Of a stretch of DNA of 13,412 nucleotides, positions 1 through 6,682 are shown in pieces. Within the stretch, counting starts at the first letter, position 1; each line of letters starts with the position of its first letter. Source of the DNA: VGJW01 sp035285595 (GTDB lineage Bacteria > Cyanobacteriota > Sericytochromatia > S15B-MN24 > VGJW01); assembly GCA_035285595.1 (NCBI GenBank), contig JAYKGV010000020.1, positions 1 to 13,412 of the forward strand. Reading direction: 5' to 3'. The translations under genes and the position numbers were made by a program. The notes below the pieces were generated by a model. The model was not told where the DNA came from. It searched no databases and saw nothing but the letters and a program-made list of their open reading frames with translations.

Positions 1-857
1 TCGACGTATTCGGCAAGCATCCGAGCCATGGGTTCGGGCTCGAGGGGATAGACGGCCCTGCCGTCGACATTCAGGGGCAGGCCGGCATTGGGCAGGACGC
101 TGATGGGCAGCTTCGATTGCTCACTCAGCAAGGCCACAGGCCCACGCATGGCCTCTGGTCCGGTGGAGCAATTCAGGCCGAAAACATCCACCGGCAAGGC
201 GCCGACCGTGGCCAAGGCCGCGCCGATGTCGGTGCCCAACAACATCCGACCGGACGGGTCAAGCGTGACCTGTACCTGCAATGGCAGGCTTCGACCGATG
301 GCGGCAAAGGCCCGCCGCACTCCCGCGATGGCAGCGCGGACCTCGAGAATATCCTGCGACGTTTCAATGAGCAGGAGATCGCACCCTCCTTCAACGAGTG
401 CTTCGGCCTGTTCCTGGAATTCGACGGCAAGCTCCTCGAACGTGACAGCGCCCAGCACGGGATCGTCGGACGAGGGAAGCATCCCCGTGGGCCCCATCGA
501 GCCGGCCACGAACCGGGGGCGATCAGCCGTCCGGACGTGATCCGCGGCCTCACGCGCCAACTTGGCAGCAGCAAGGTTCAAGCTGCGGACCTGGTCTCCG
601 AACCCCCACTCCGCCAGCTTGCGCCGGTTCCCCCCGAAGGTATTCGTCTCCACGACATCGGCACCGGCCTCGAGGTAGGCCAGATGAATGCCGCGGATCA
701 CGTCCGGACGGCTCTGGACCAGAATCTCGGGACAACCGGTGGCCCCCCGATAGTCCTCGGCCGTGAGCTCGAGCGGCTGCAGCATGGTTCCCATGCCGCC
801 GTCGTACACCAGGATGCGTTGGCTCAAGGCCGCAAGGTAAGGATGCATCGTCGGCAT
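1..857 (-). CDS. metH: Methionine synthase, cobalamin-dependent, N-terminal homocysteine-binding part (partial)
   Basis: This is the first 285 codons of a homocysteine S-methyltransferase domain; the rest lies beyond the left edge. In the full enzyme this Zn-dependent domain activates homocysteine, which takes a methyl group from cobalamin to give methionine in the cytoplasm. Visible motifs, numbered from the ATG at 857, are DGGMGTML (19-26), ETNTFGGN (70-77), GSMGPTG (119-125), IETSQD (164-169) and LNCSTGP (228-234). Cys230 is the first of the three expected zinc ligands; the later Cys-Cys pair falls outside the window. The stretch after Cys230 (PNAGLP followed by a VYPL segment) is typical of full-length MetH rather than of BHMT-like enzymes. 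The MetF-fused type (YitJ) cannot be fully excluded because the C-terminus is missing. The start is uncertain: ATG 857, ATG 848, and a TTG at 881 with the purine-rich GGGGAAAGG 8 bases before it are all in frame. Confidence 0.85.
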   Translation of the reverse strand, partial: MPTMHPYLAALSQRILVYDGGMGTMLQPLELTAEDYRGATGCPEILVQSRPDVIRGIHLAYLEAGADVVETNTFGGNRRKLAEWGFGDQVRSLNLAAAKLAREAADHVRTADRPRFVAGSMGPTGMLPSSDDPVLGAVTFEELAVEFQEQAEALVEGGCDLLLIETSQDILEVRAAIAGVRRAFAAIGRSLPLQVQVTLDPSGRMLLGTDIGAALATVGALPVDVFGLNCSTGPEAMRGPVALLSEQSKLPISVLPNAGLPLNVDGRAVYPLEPEPMARMLAEYV

Positions 858-1018
858 GATGACACGGATGGGCGCGGGCAAGCAGAATGCCTTTCCCCGC
901 GCGTCCGGTCCTGCCTCGCGTCCGAGGACGAAACACCCGCAGCCGTCCCGGGTCCCGAGCCCAGTCAAATCGACATGGTGTCCGCGAGCCAACTCAAGTG
1001 CAGCGTCGGAAGGACGGC

Positions 1019-1047
1019 GCCCCCCAAGGCTGCGCCATGGGGGGGGC
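1019..1047 (-). other. Strong GC hairpin in the putative metH leader
   Basis: On the plus strand CCCCCC (1020-1025) is followed by AA, GGC, a TGC loop, GCC, AT and a G run (1039-1046). This gives a 6-bp G:C stem, an A:T pair with one A/A mismatch, and an inner 3-bp GGC/GCC stem with a 3-base loop. It lies about 160 bases upstream of the metH start. No T-run follows on either strand, so it is not a simple intrinsic terminator. Confidence 0.45.
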
Positions 1048-1088
1048 TTGCAGCCGTCTCCGAACAGCTGAAGGCCTTCCTGCGCACG

Positions 1089-1134
1089 AGAGCAAGGTGA
1101 ACCGAAGCGGGCTTGCTCTTTGGGCATCCTGCCC
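1089..1134. other. Two adjacent inverted repeats upstream of metH
   Basis: AGAGCAAG (1089-1096) pairs perfectly with CTTGCTCT (1112-1119). Inside its loop is a second stem, CCG (1102-1104) with CGG (1108-1110). Two bases later GGGCA (1122-1126) pairs with TGCCC (1130-1134) around a 3-base loop. Neither has a terminator T-run. They could be RNA structure in the metH leader or operator sites; the sequence alone does not decide. Confidence 0.4.
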
Positions 1135-1335
1135 CACACGGTCTTCAGTCGTCAGGTTTCCCCGGTCTGCTGGGCCCCCGAGCGCCCACGGCCGGACCTT
1201 GGACACGCGGGATTTCGGGACGAATCAAGCGGAGGTGCATCAGGAGATACGTCTAAGGATCATCCCTCGACACTCACACCCCCACCCCCACCTTTCCCGT
1301 CCAGCGGCAGACCTGCCCGTGAAGTCAGGGATTGA

Positions 1336-1356
1336 GCCCGGCGACGGTCGCCGGGC
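1336..1356. other. 21-bp near-perfect palindrome between metH and the WYL regulator
   Basis: GCCCGGCGAC and GTCGCCGGGC flank a single central G. As RNA it would fold as an 8-bp G:C-rich stem with a small loop; as DNA it could be an operator for a dimeric regulator. It is about 140 bases before the assigned start of the WYL gene and about 480 bases before metH. No T-run follows it on either strand. Confidence 0.45.
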
Positions 1357-1494
1357 CGGTGAAGAAAATCCGGCAGGGCCCGTCGCTCCACAACTCGGAA
1401 ATTCACCAGCTTTCTATTGCATGAATCAGGCACATGCCGAAACAGTGTCATCTGGAGCTACCATCTGGCGAGCGGCACCGCGCATCATCGAAAG

Positions 1495-2493
1495 GTGTCC
1501 CCGACCCAGCCAGCTGCCGCTGCCACCAATCACGGTGTGTTCGAGCGGGTTATGGTCTTGCTGCCCGCGCTGTTGGCCGGTGCGCGCAGCCGATCGGAAC
1601 TTTTGGCGCTCATGCCCCGTCAAGGTCACTTGGACGGTCTGAGCACCCTCAATCGCGACCTTCGCTTGCTACGTCGGTTGGGCTTCATCGACGGCGGCAA
1701 CCTGAAATCCGCCCCAGCCAGACCCGGCCCGACCCTGCCGCTGTGGACCACCCCGGAGGAATCCAGGTCCCTTGCCATGGCGTGGCACCTGCTCTGCCAG
1801 CTGGATCTGCCCGAAGCGGTCTTCCTGCAGGACATGTTGTTACGAATGCCTGCAGGTCCCGGGACACCCGTGACGCTTGACCGGACCTTTCCCCCACCCC
1901 CTGGCCAGATTCAGGACGGTGTCTGGCGTGACCTTCTGGGCGCGTTGGAAGAACGCCGTCGGCTCACCCTCTCCTATCTTGCACCAGGGCAGGTTACCCC
2001 GCGGATGGTCCAGCTCGATCACGCAGAGCTTCGTTGGTTGACGGGCGCTCTCTACCTCGTGGCCATTCGTCTCGAAAGCCTTGACGGCCCCCCGGACTAC
2101 CGGTCGCTCCGCGAATATCGCCTCGACCGCATTCATCAGGTGGTCGCGCACGCCGAGGTCTGCAGCCACGATCGACTGCCGTTGCTGCGGGTGGTCTTTC
2201 ACGTCGATGACGCGCTCCGGGACCGCTTGGTCAATCTGCAGACGGTGGAGGGGGAGACGCTACAGATGGTCACCCCCGAGCCCGACGGTACGCTCAGGGT
2301 CGAGACCTGGGAAACTGGCCTGATTCGAGCCCGTCAACGGATCTTGTCTCTGGGGTCCCACGTGCGGCGGGTGGTGGAGCCACCCGAGTTGCTGCCGGTA
2401 CTCCGAGAAGCCCTCGAGGGGCTCATGGGGACCGTCGCGGCATCTGACCCTTCATCCGTGAAATCCTCCAAATCGAAGAAGATCCGGAAGTGA
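1495..2493 (+). CDS. WYL-domain HTH transcriptional regulator
   Basis: The product (332 aa from GTG 1495) has the layout of WYL regulators: an N-terminal winged-helix HTH (about 17-70, with STLNRDLRLLRRLGFI as the recognition-helix region), a WYL domain (about 155-220, RWLTGALYLVAI where the family has its W-Y-L core, then REYRLDRI), and a C-terminal WCX-like region (about 230-310, GLIRARQRILSLG). The tail is lysine/serine-rich. WYL domains sense ligands, often nucleic acids or nucleotides, and the HTH binds DNA in the cytoplasm; the target here is unknown. The start is uncertain because no good ribosome-binding site is visible; TTG 1417, GTG 1537 and ATG 1552 are in-frame alternatives. Its TGA overlaps a GTG (GTGA at 2490-2493) that opens the frame of the broken gene downstream, suggesting the two were once translationally coupled. 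Confidence 0.85.
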   Translation: MSPTQPAAAATNHGVFERVMVLLPALLAGARSRSELLALMPRQGHLDGLSTLNRDLRLLRRLGFIDGGNLKSAPARPGPTLPLWTTPEESRSLAMAWHLLCQLDLPEAVFLQDMLLRMPAGPGTPVTLDRTFPPPPGQIQDGVWRDLLGALEERRRLTLSYLAPGQVTPRMVQLDHAELRWLTGALYLVAIRLESLDGPPDYRSLREYRLDRIHQVVAHAEVCSHDRLPLLRVVFHVDDALRDRLVNLQTVEGETLQMVTPEPDGTLRVETWETGLIRARQRILSLGSHVRRVVEPPELLPVLREALEGLMGTVAASDPSSVKSSKSKKIRK

Positions 2494-2549
2494 CCCCATT
2501 TCACGCCCTGCCCTCAACCACACTTGCGGTACGGCTCGTGCGCGCGTAA

Positions 2550-3077
2550 ACGCTCGTCAGGGCCTGCGGTCCTACCCCACTGCCCGATGGCTGGGGGTTC
2601 TACTCCTATTCGGCTGCTGCGCAGTTCTTGAGCGGTGGCTTAGGTGCCTTCATCTGGGCCTCGGAACTCGAGGAATGTTGCGATTTCATCGCAAATGCGA
2701 TGCCCTTGGACCCGCTAGCCGCAGCGGGAGATGAAGAGGCGACCCTCTGCAACCACCTCGACACCCTGCTGAAGCTCCATCGACGCAGTGAAATCAAACC
2801 CGCAGACACTTTGGCGGCACTCAATGAAGGCCTGCGCCTGCGGCACGTGAGCGAATGGTTCGGCACCCTCGAGGACCTGATGAAAAGTAAGGGATAGTTC
2901 CCGCAGCAGATTCGCCACCATTTTCGCCTGAGCCGGCTCGAGCAGCGGGATGAACGTTCCGCGCAACCTCGGTCGGCCAAGGTGCCCGCTCTCACACCCG
3001 CCGAACGCCTCGCCTTCCGGTCCTTTGTTGAAGACTGCGATTTCGCACTTGCCCAGAGACGGCTGCCTGCCAACTGA
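2550..3077 (+). pseudogene. Small hypothetical protein gene interrupted by in-frame stop codons
   Basis: One reading frame runs from a TAA (2547-2549) to a TGA (3075-3077) and is interrupted once by TAG at 2895-2897. Before the TAG the product has a soluble-protein look: FYSYSAAAQFLSGGLGAFIW, then SELEECCDFI, then ADTLAALNEGLRLR and SEWFGTLEDLMKSKG. After the TAG it continues in the same frame with FPQQIRHHFRL and ends with LTPAERLAFRSFVEDCDFAL. A GAG-to-TAG change would explain the interruption (KSKG-E-FPQQ). No ATG or GTG opens the frame after the TAA. Upstream, the same frame starts at GTG 2490, overlapping the stop of the WYL gene, and has no other stop. Codons show G/C-rich third and purine-rich first positions on this strand. 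I do not recognise the family. A shorter live gene starting at TTG 2628 and ending at 2897 is possible. Confidence 0.5.
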
Positions 3078-3380
3078 CACCCTCGATTTTCTGGATGGCA
3101 CTCCTGAACAAGGGAGCCCGTCCGGTGCCCTCGGGTCCGAGACTTCAGGACCTGACGCCTTGCGTCCGACGGATGCCGGGCCTGCCCCCAACCTTGCTGG
3201 GGCCCCAGAACCACGACGGAGCGGCCCGCTTGGAGCGTAGCCGGCTCATACCGAATAAGCCTATGCGCCATGACTTATCAAACGAGCCTGTACGGTTCTG
3301 TCTATAGGTTGAGGTGCACGATCGCGAGAGAGCAACCTGCCCGAGTTGAAGTCCCTGCTTGGGAGCGCCTGCTGCAAGCA
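3078..3380. other. Intergenic stretch without a supported gene
   Basis: About 300 bases lie between the broken gene and the end of the DUF6671 gene. A 70-codon plus-strand frame (3095-3307) has unconvincing composition. The part from about 3240 to 3310 is visibly more A/T-rich than its surroundings. No terminator with a T-run is seen for either flanking gene. Confidence 0.4.
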
Positions 3381-4220
3381 TCAAGGATTGCAGCGTGAAC
3401 AACGGCCCGGATCGGCTGCCTTTGGCCCCGAAATCGCCTTGATTTCCCGATGGGGACAAGCCACACAGGCGTATTCCTCTGCTCTGGGTTCCGAGGTCGG
3501 GGCATGGCACCACGCACAAACCAGCCCGGGCACTTTGCGCTCCACTCCGTATCCCGGAGTTCCGCACGCCGGGCACAAGCGCAATAACCTGACGACAAGA
3601 TCCCTGGTCGCCTCACCGACAAGCGCCATCCGCGTCGGATGCATGTGCGCCCTGAGATCATGCTCCACGAACACCTTCCGGTCCGGGGCCGCCTTTCGGA
3701 CCTCCTCGAAGGCCGCACCGAGATCTTCCCAATTCTTGAGCCCCTTGAGGATCCTCGGGTCATCCGCTTGCGCCGGCCGCAGCACCAGGCCGTGTTCCGG
3801 AAAACCTGAACGGCGGGCGAATGCCTCCAAGGCATCTCTCGACTCCACCGCGGCGTGGTGATGGCGTCCCGGTCCCGCCGCACGACCGAGGATCTCGATC
3901 CCCCTTCCTCGATCCACGAAGGCCAGCATCTCCACATTCCAGCTGCCAAGACCCAAGGGACCTGGCAGGAAAGTTCCTTCGCTGCCCAGGCCAAGGCCGA
4001 AGGGATTTCGTTCGGCAGCGAGCGCCACCTTCAGGAACGCGGCCTCGCGTTGGGTGCCCGAACGCGGAATGTCGCGGGTAAAGGTACCCAGCTTGTCCGT
4101 GTCTACGTCATCGACGATCCGCAGCGTCGCGCCGAGGGACTCGACCAGGGCCGGTCCCACCGCTCGTTCCTTCCCGTGCATGGTGAGCAGCGTCATCACG
4201 GCGCCTCGATAGGGATTCAT
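3381..4220 (-). CDS. DUF6671 family protein with C-terminal cysteine-rich (zinc-ribbon-like) tail
   Basis: The product (279 aa from ATG 4220) opens with LLTMHGKERAVGPAL and continues with DTDKLGTFTRDIPRSGTQ, the hallmark N-terminal region of DUF6671 proteins, whose biochemical role is not established. The middle (FVEHDLRAHMHPTRM) is followed by a tail with four Cys pairs: CPAC, CAWC, CVAC and CSRC in the last 65 residues, likely binding two zinc ions. No signal peptide or membrane segment is seen, so it is probably cytoplasmic. I chose ATG 4220 because the conserved region begins soon after it; ATG 4238 is an equally possible in-frame start, and the frame stays open to about 4295. It is divergent from the dehydrogenase at 4370 with about 150 bases between them. 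Family assignment is from recognisable motifs; function is unknown. Confidence 0.75.
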   Translation of the reverse strand: MNPYRGAVMTLLTMHGKERAVGPALVESLGATLRIVDDVDTDKLGTFTRDIPRSGTQREAAFLKVALAAERNPFGLGLGSEGTFLPGPLGLGSWNVEMLAFVDRGRGIEILGRAAGPGRHHHAAVESRDALEAFARRSGFPEHGLVLRPAQADDPRILKGLKNWEDLGAAFEEVRKAAPDRKVFVEHDLRAHMHPTRMALVGEATRDLVVRLLRLCPACGTPGYGVERKVPGLVCAWCHAPTSEPRAEEYACVACPHREIKAISGPKAADPGRCSRCNP

Positions 4221-4314
4221 GTCATCCGAATCTTGCATGTTCAGGAACCGAGGTCGTGCCAGGTTCGTCCGCGGGTAAGGTTCCACCCTGTTCAAAGTTC
4301 AATCACGCTCTGAC

Positions 4315-4333
4315 GAGAGGATAACAGCCTCTG
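4315..4333. promoter_or_regulatory. Inverted repeat in the divergent DUF6671/SDR promoter region
   Basis: AGAGG and CCTCT flank a 7-base ATAACAG spacer, giving a compact dyad. On the minus strand the same site contains TGTTATCCT, which resembles an extended -10 (TGnTAnnnT) facing the DUF6671 gene. It could be an operator or promoter element serving one or both divergent genes. Evidence is limited to the dyad and its location. Confidence 0.25.
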
Positions 4334-4369
4334 CGCCACCGATGGCCCTATGGGGAGAGACGTGAGATC

Positions 4370-5257
4370 ATGCCAAACATGAATCAAGCCACCGCACCTG
4401 CCATGGATTTGGTCGGCACAACCGTGCTCATCACGGGTACCAGCAGCGGCCTTGGACTTTACAGCGCCCGCGAGCTCTCGAAGAGAGGAGCACGTGTCAT
4501 CGCGACCAGCCGCGATGTGGTTCGAAATCGCGCCACGCTTGGTGACGGCGACGGAACTCTCGAACACGAGGAGCTCGACCTTGCCGACCTCGATTCGGTC
4601 ACAGAACTGGCCCGACGGATCTCCGCGCGCCACCCGCGCCTCGACATCTTGATCAACAACGCGGGCGTCATGATGCCGCCCTTCACACGCACGCGGCAGG
4701 GCTTCGAGTTGCAGTTCGGCACCAATCACCTCGGCCACTTCGTCCTGACAGCACTGCTGTTCCCTCTGCTGTCGGCAGCACCTCGCGGTCGCATCGTGAC
4801 CGTGAGCAGCATCGCCCACAAGCAGGCCAAGCTTGATCTCACCCGTGCGGTCGATGAGGCCACCTACGATCGTGCACTCGCCTATGCCGACAGCAAGCTT
4901 GCGAATCTGCTTTTCGCCCGTGAACTTGCCCGTCGGCTGGAGCGGGCGAACTCTCGAGTCGTCTCGGTGGCTGCTCACCCAGGAGTCACGGAGACCCCGC
5001 TCTTCCGACACTTCGGCCTCGTACAAAAAGCCGTAGGCTTCTTCGCGGCACCTGTTTCCGAAGGTGCGGCCCCCTTGTTGCAGGCGGCGCTGGACCCCGC
5101 CCTGAAGCCTGGATCCTATCTGGGGCCCACGGGCTTCAGGGAAATGCGCGGAAAGCCGGGTGAGGCCAAATTGGCCCCCCTGGCCCGGAATCCTGAGTTG
5201 GCGCAGAAACTCTGGAGTCATTCCGAAGAACTGACCGGAGTGCCCTTCACCCTTTAG
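4370..5257 (+). CDS. Short-chain dehydrogenase/reductase (SDR), retinol-dehydrogenase-like
   Basis: This 295-aa protein is a complete classical SDR, an NAD(P)-dependent oxidoreductase with a Rossmann fold. Visible are the dinucleotide-binding TGTSSGLG (22-29), the adenine-side acidic residue in LDLADL (Asp70), NNAG (96-99), the catalytic Asn119 (GTNHLGHF), Ser147 (TVSS), and the YxxxK pair Tyr172/Lys176 (YADSKLAN), followed by HPGVTET. The set of catalytic residues is intact. The SR pair after strand beta2 (ATSRD, 46-50) is compatible with NADP preference, as an inference. The overall pattern resembles retinol dehydrogenase/WW-domain oxidoreductase-like SDRs, which reduce carbonyls on varied substrates; the substrate cannot be told from sequence. 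A purine-rich GGGGAGAG about 10 bases before ATG 4370 supports the start. The gene is monocistronic and divergent from the DUF6671 gene. Confidence 0.9.
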   Translation: MPNMNQATAPAMDLVGTTVLITGTSSGLGLYSARELSKRGARVIATSRDVVRNRATLGDGDGTLEHEELDLADLDSVTELARRISARHPRLDILINNAGVMMPPFTRTRQGFELQFGTNHLGHFVLTALLFPLLSAAPRGRIVTVSSIAHKQAKLDLTRAVDEATYDRALAYADSKLANLLFARELARRLERANSRVVSVAAHPGVTETPLFRHFGLVQKAVGFFAAPVSEGAAPLLQAALDPALKPGSYLGPTGFREMRGKPGEAKLAPLARNPELAQKLWSHSEELTGVPFTL

Positions 5258-5439
5258 GCGTCCGGAGACCGCATACGGTCCAGGTGGCGAATCATCAGGA
5301 GCTCGAGGGCCGTAGGAGGGCGTGCGCCCATCCCAGCCTCCCCGAGACCTCGAAGTAGAGGTGCCCTCTCGTTTCCCGATGGGTATGCCTGTCCTCGATT
5401 GTCGTTGTTTCGCTGGCCCGCATGTCAGGAATCCAAGCC

Positions 5440-6153
5440 ATGTCCATCCCGTTCCTGCGATCAGGACTTGCCCTCGGTCTTGCACTCGCGGCCATCCTGA
5501 CGCCAAGCCGTACTCCTTTTTCGTTGCAGGCCGCAAATGCCGCCCCGTCCCGGGCGGTTGGGGAACTCGACTTGGAACTGGGCATCTCGGCGCTTCCTGG
5601 CAGCGTGGAAGAGTTCGTGGCTCTAGGCGACAGGCTGGCGACCACGCCCCAAGGTGCGGTCGCGGTCTTTCTGGTTGCACTCGACCTCTATGCGACCCAA
5701 CGGGTGCTGGGTATCAGCTGTCTGACCGTGGCCGTGGACGCCTCTCACGTGAAGGAGGGTCAGGGTCCCGGGTCCTACAAGGGCAAGATCATCGACAACA
5801 ATCGCTTGGCTGACATCGACCGGGTTCTGGCCAACTCACCCGCAACCGCAGTGGCCTACTGGAAGGGTGCGGCACCCGGAAACGGCTATGCGCCGACCAA
5901 GCCCTACGCCATATCCCTCTATATGCAGAAGGGAACACGCGGACAATTGGACAAGTACGCGATGGCGACTTCGGGCCGTACGATTGAGGAGTGGAAGCTT
6001 TTCGTGCGCTCGGAAGGTTATCGCAATGCGGCCGGGGGTGGTCGCCCGATTTCGGTGGCTCAGAATGCCGCCGGTCTCTGGAAGGTGACGCGTTTCAAGG
6101 GAGTGATGGCTCCGGTGATGAAAGCCCGCTCCTCCGCTGCGGACGACTTGTAG
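5440..6153 (+). CDS. DUF6935 family protein with signal peptide
   Basis: The 237-aa product begins with a signal peptide (hydrophobic segment 8-20, probable cleavage after the AANA near residue 34) and is therefore likely exported. The mature part matches the DUF6935 pattern as I know it: LPGSVEEFVAL (52-62), a TPQGAVAVFLVALDLYA helix (69-85), and the marked motif AYWKGAAPGNGYAPTKPYAI (139-158), with LWKVTRFKGV near the end (213-222). The family has no established function. ATG 5440 was chosen because AGGA lies 9 bases upstream and the signal peptide starts directly there; ATG 5422 is an in-frame alternative without a ribosome-binding site. The neighbouring genes share no obvious pathway with it. 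Confidence 0.7.
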   Translation: MSIPFLRSGLALGLALAAILTPSRTPFSLQAANAAPSRAVGELDLELGISALPGSVEEFVALGDRLATTPQGAVAVFLVALDLYATQRVLGISCLTVAVDASHVKEGQGPGSYKGKIIDNNRLADIDRVLANSPATAVAYWKGAAPGNGYAPTKPYAISLYMQKGTRGQLDKYAMATSGRTIEEWKLFVRSEGYRNAAGGGRPISVAQNAAGLWKVTRFKGVMAPVMKARSSAADDL

Positions 6154-6666
6154 GCCCCGAACTCCCGCAACAGGTGAAACCTGTCCTTCGTCCCCGGTCT
6201 TCACCCCCTGGACAGATTGAGCGAAACTGCCTCGCGCCGTCACTTTCGCCCTTCACCGGGATGAACCTCACGGTTAGTTTGAGTCTTGCCTCACGTCAAG
6301 GCTCCCTCAACGCCCGTACGTAGCTGAGCGAGGGTCCCAAGATGGCGTCTCGATATTCGGATGCGGCTCGCTCACGCAGCATAGCCCCGTCCAGACCCGG
6401 CCGACCCCGGTCCGTACAGCCCAAAGCCCCAGCCACAAAGCATGACTTCCGAGCACAATCTTCCATAGATCATGCTCGTTTCGAATCACGCTCGTGCAGG
6501 TCATTCTGGGTCGCGTGTCACCGTTGGAGCGGACCGTCGTACGATACGCTTGCGTCCCCACGAGCAACTGATGTTCAGAGTCTTGGGCGCGACCTGAGGG
6601 TGACCCACCGGGCCGACAGCCACAGCCCCTCGTGTGGACCATGAACGACCTCGCATCGGCACCCCT
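6154..6666. other. Intergenic stretch without a supported gene
   Basis: About 510 bases lie between the DUF6935 gene and the egtB promoter. Six-frame reading gives only compositionally poor frames rich in Arg/Ser/Pro. Two inverted repeats are present: ACAGGT/ACCTGT around GAA (6170-6184), and CTGAGCGAG (6324-6332) facing CTCGCTC (6367-6373). Nothing else is recognisable. Confidence 0.4.
6170..6184 (+). terminator. Short hairpin after the DUF6935 gene, possible weak terminator
   Basis: ACAGGT and ACCTGT flank a 3-base GAA loop, 17 bases after the stop codon. A pyrimidine-rich CCTTCGTCCCC follows but there is no T-run, so termination is only a suggestion from position and symmetry. Confidence 0.25.
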
Positions 6667-6675
6667 TGCTATGAT
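6667..6675 (+). promoter_or_regulatory. Extended -10 promoter element of egtB, likely leaderless
   Basis: TGCTATGAT is a TGn extended -10 followed by TATGAT, one base from the TATAAT consensus. It ends 7 bases before ATG 6683, so transcription would be expected to begin at or next to the A of that ATG. No Shine-Dalgarno sequence precedes any of the candidate starts, which fits a leaderless mRNA. No -35 box is visible at 17 bases. Confidence 0.5.
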
Positions 6676-6682
6676 GACATTC

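Larger units (their letters stand above)
882..1494. other. Divergent intergenic region with clustered inverted repeats (metH leader side)
   Basis: About 600 bases separate metH from the WYL regulator and hold no convincing gene; open frames here are antisense extensions with poor composition. The region is rich in perfect inverted repeats, listed separately at 1019-1047, 1089-1134 and 1336-1356, plus a 5-bp pair TGGGC/GCCCA at 1171-1188 nested inside GGTC/GACC arms. A C-rich tract near 1276-1293 reads as GGTGGGGGTGGGGG on the metH strand. I looked for, and did not find, the conserved cores of cobalamin, SAM-I or SAH riboswitches, which would be the expected leaders for metH. Confidence 0.5.

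Noticed and set aside
117..1100. Plus-strand open frame of 327 codons
   Set aside because: Antisense to metH, which has conserved motifs throughout; the plus translation is rich in Gly, Arg and His and lacks domain features.
1221..1232. 12-base repeat CGAATCAAGCGG also present at 9205-9216
   Set aside because: A few shared 12-mers are expected by chance in a window of this size, and the two copies have different contexts.
1276..1302. G-rich tract on the minus strand as a possible G-quadruplex
   Set aside because: Only three runs of three or more G are present; a fourth would need a two-tetrad or split-run model, so evidence is weak.
858..1490. Cobalamin, SAM or SAH riboswitch for metH
   Set aside because: I searched by eye for the conserved cores on the minus strand and found none. 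A covariance search would be decisive.
2715..3191. Minus-strand frame of 158 codons opposite the broken gene
   Set aside because: It is uninterrupted and its codons are in exact register with the plus frame, so it stays a weak alternative. The plus frame has the better codon pattern (purine-rich first, G/C-rich third positions) and a more natural protein sequence on both sides of the stop.
3095..3307. Plus-strand frame of 70 codons starting at an ATG
   Set aside because: Codon third positions are only moderately G/C-rich, there is no ribosome-binding site, and the composition is unremarkable.
4292..5680. Long minus-strand open frame (462 codons)
   Set aside because: It is antisense to the SDR gene, whose complete set of catalytic motifs and ribosome-binding site make the plus strand coding. 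The minus translation has no recognisable motif; long antisense frames are common at high GC.
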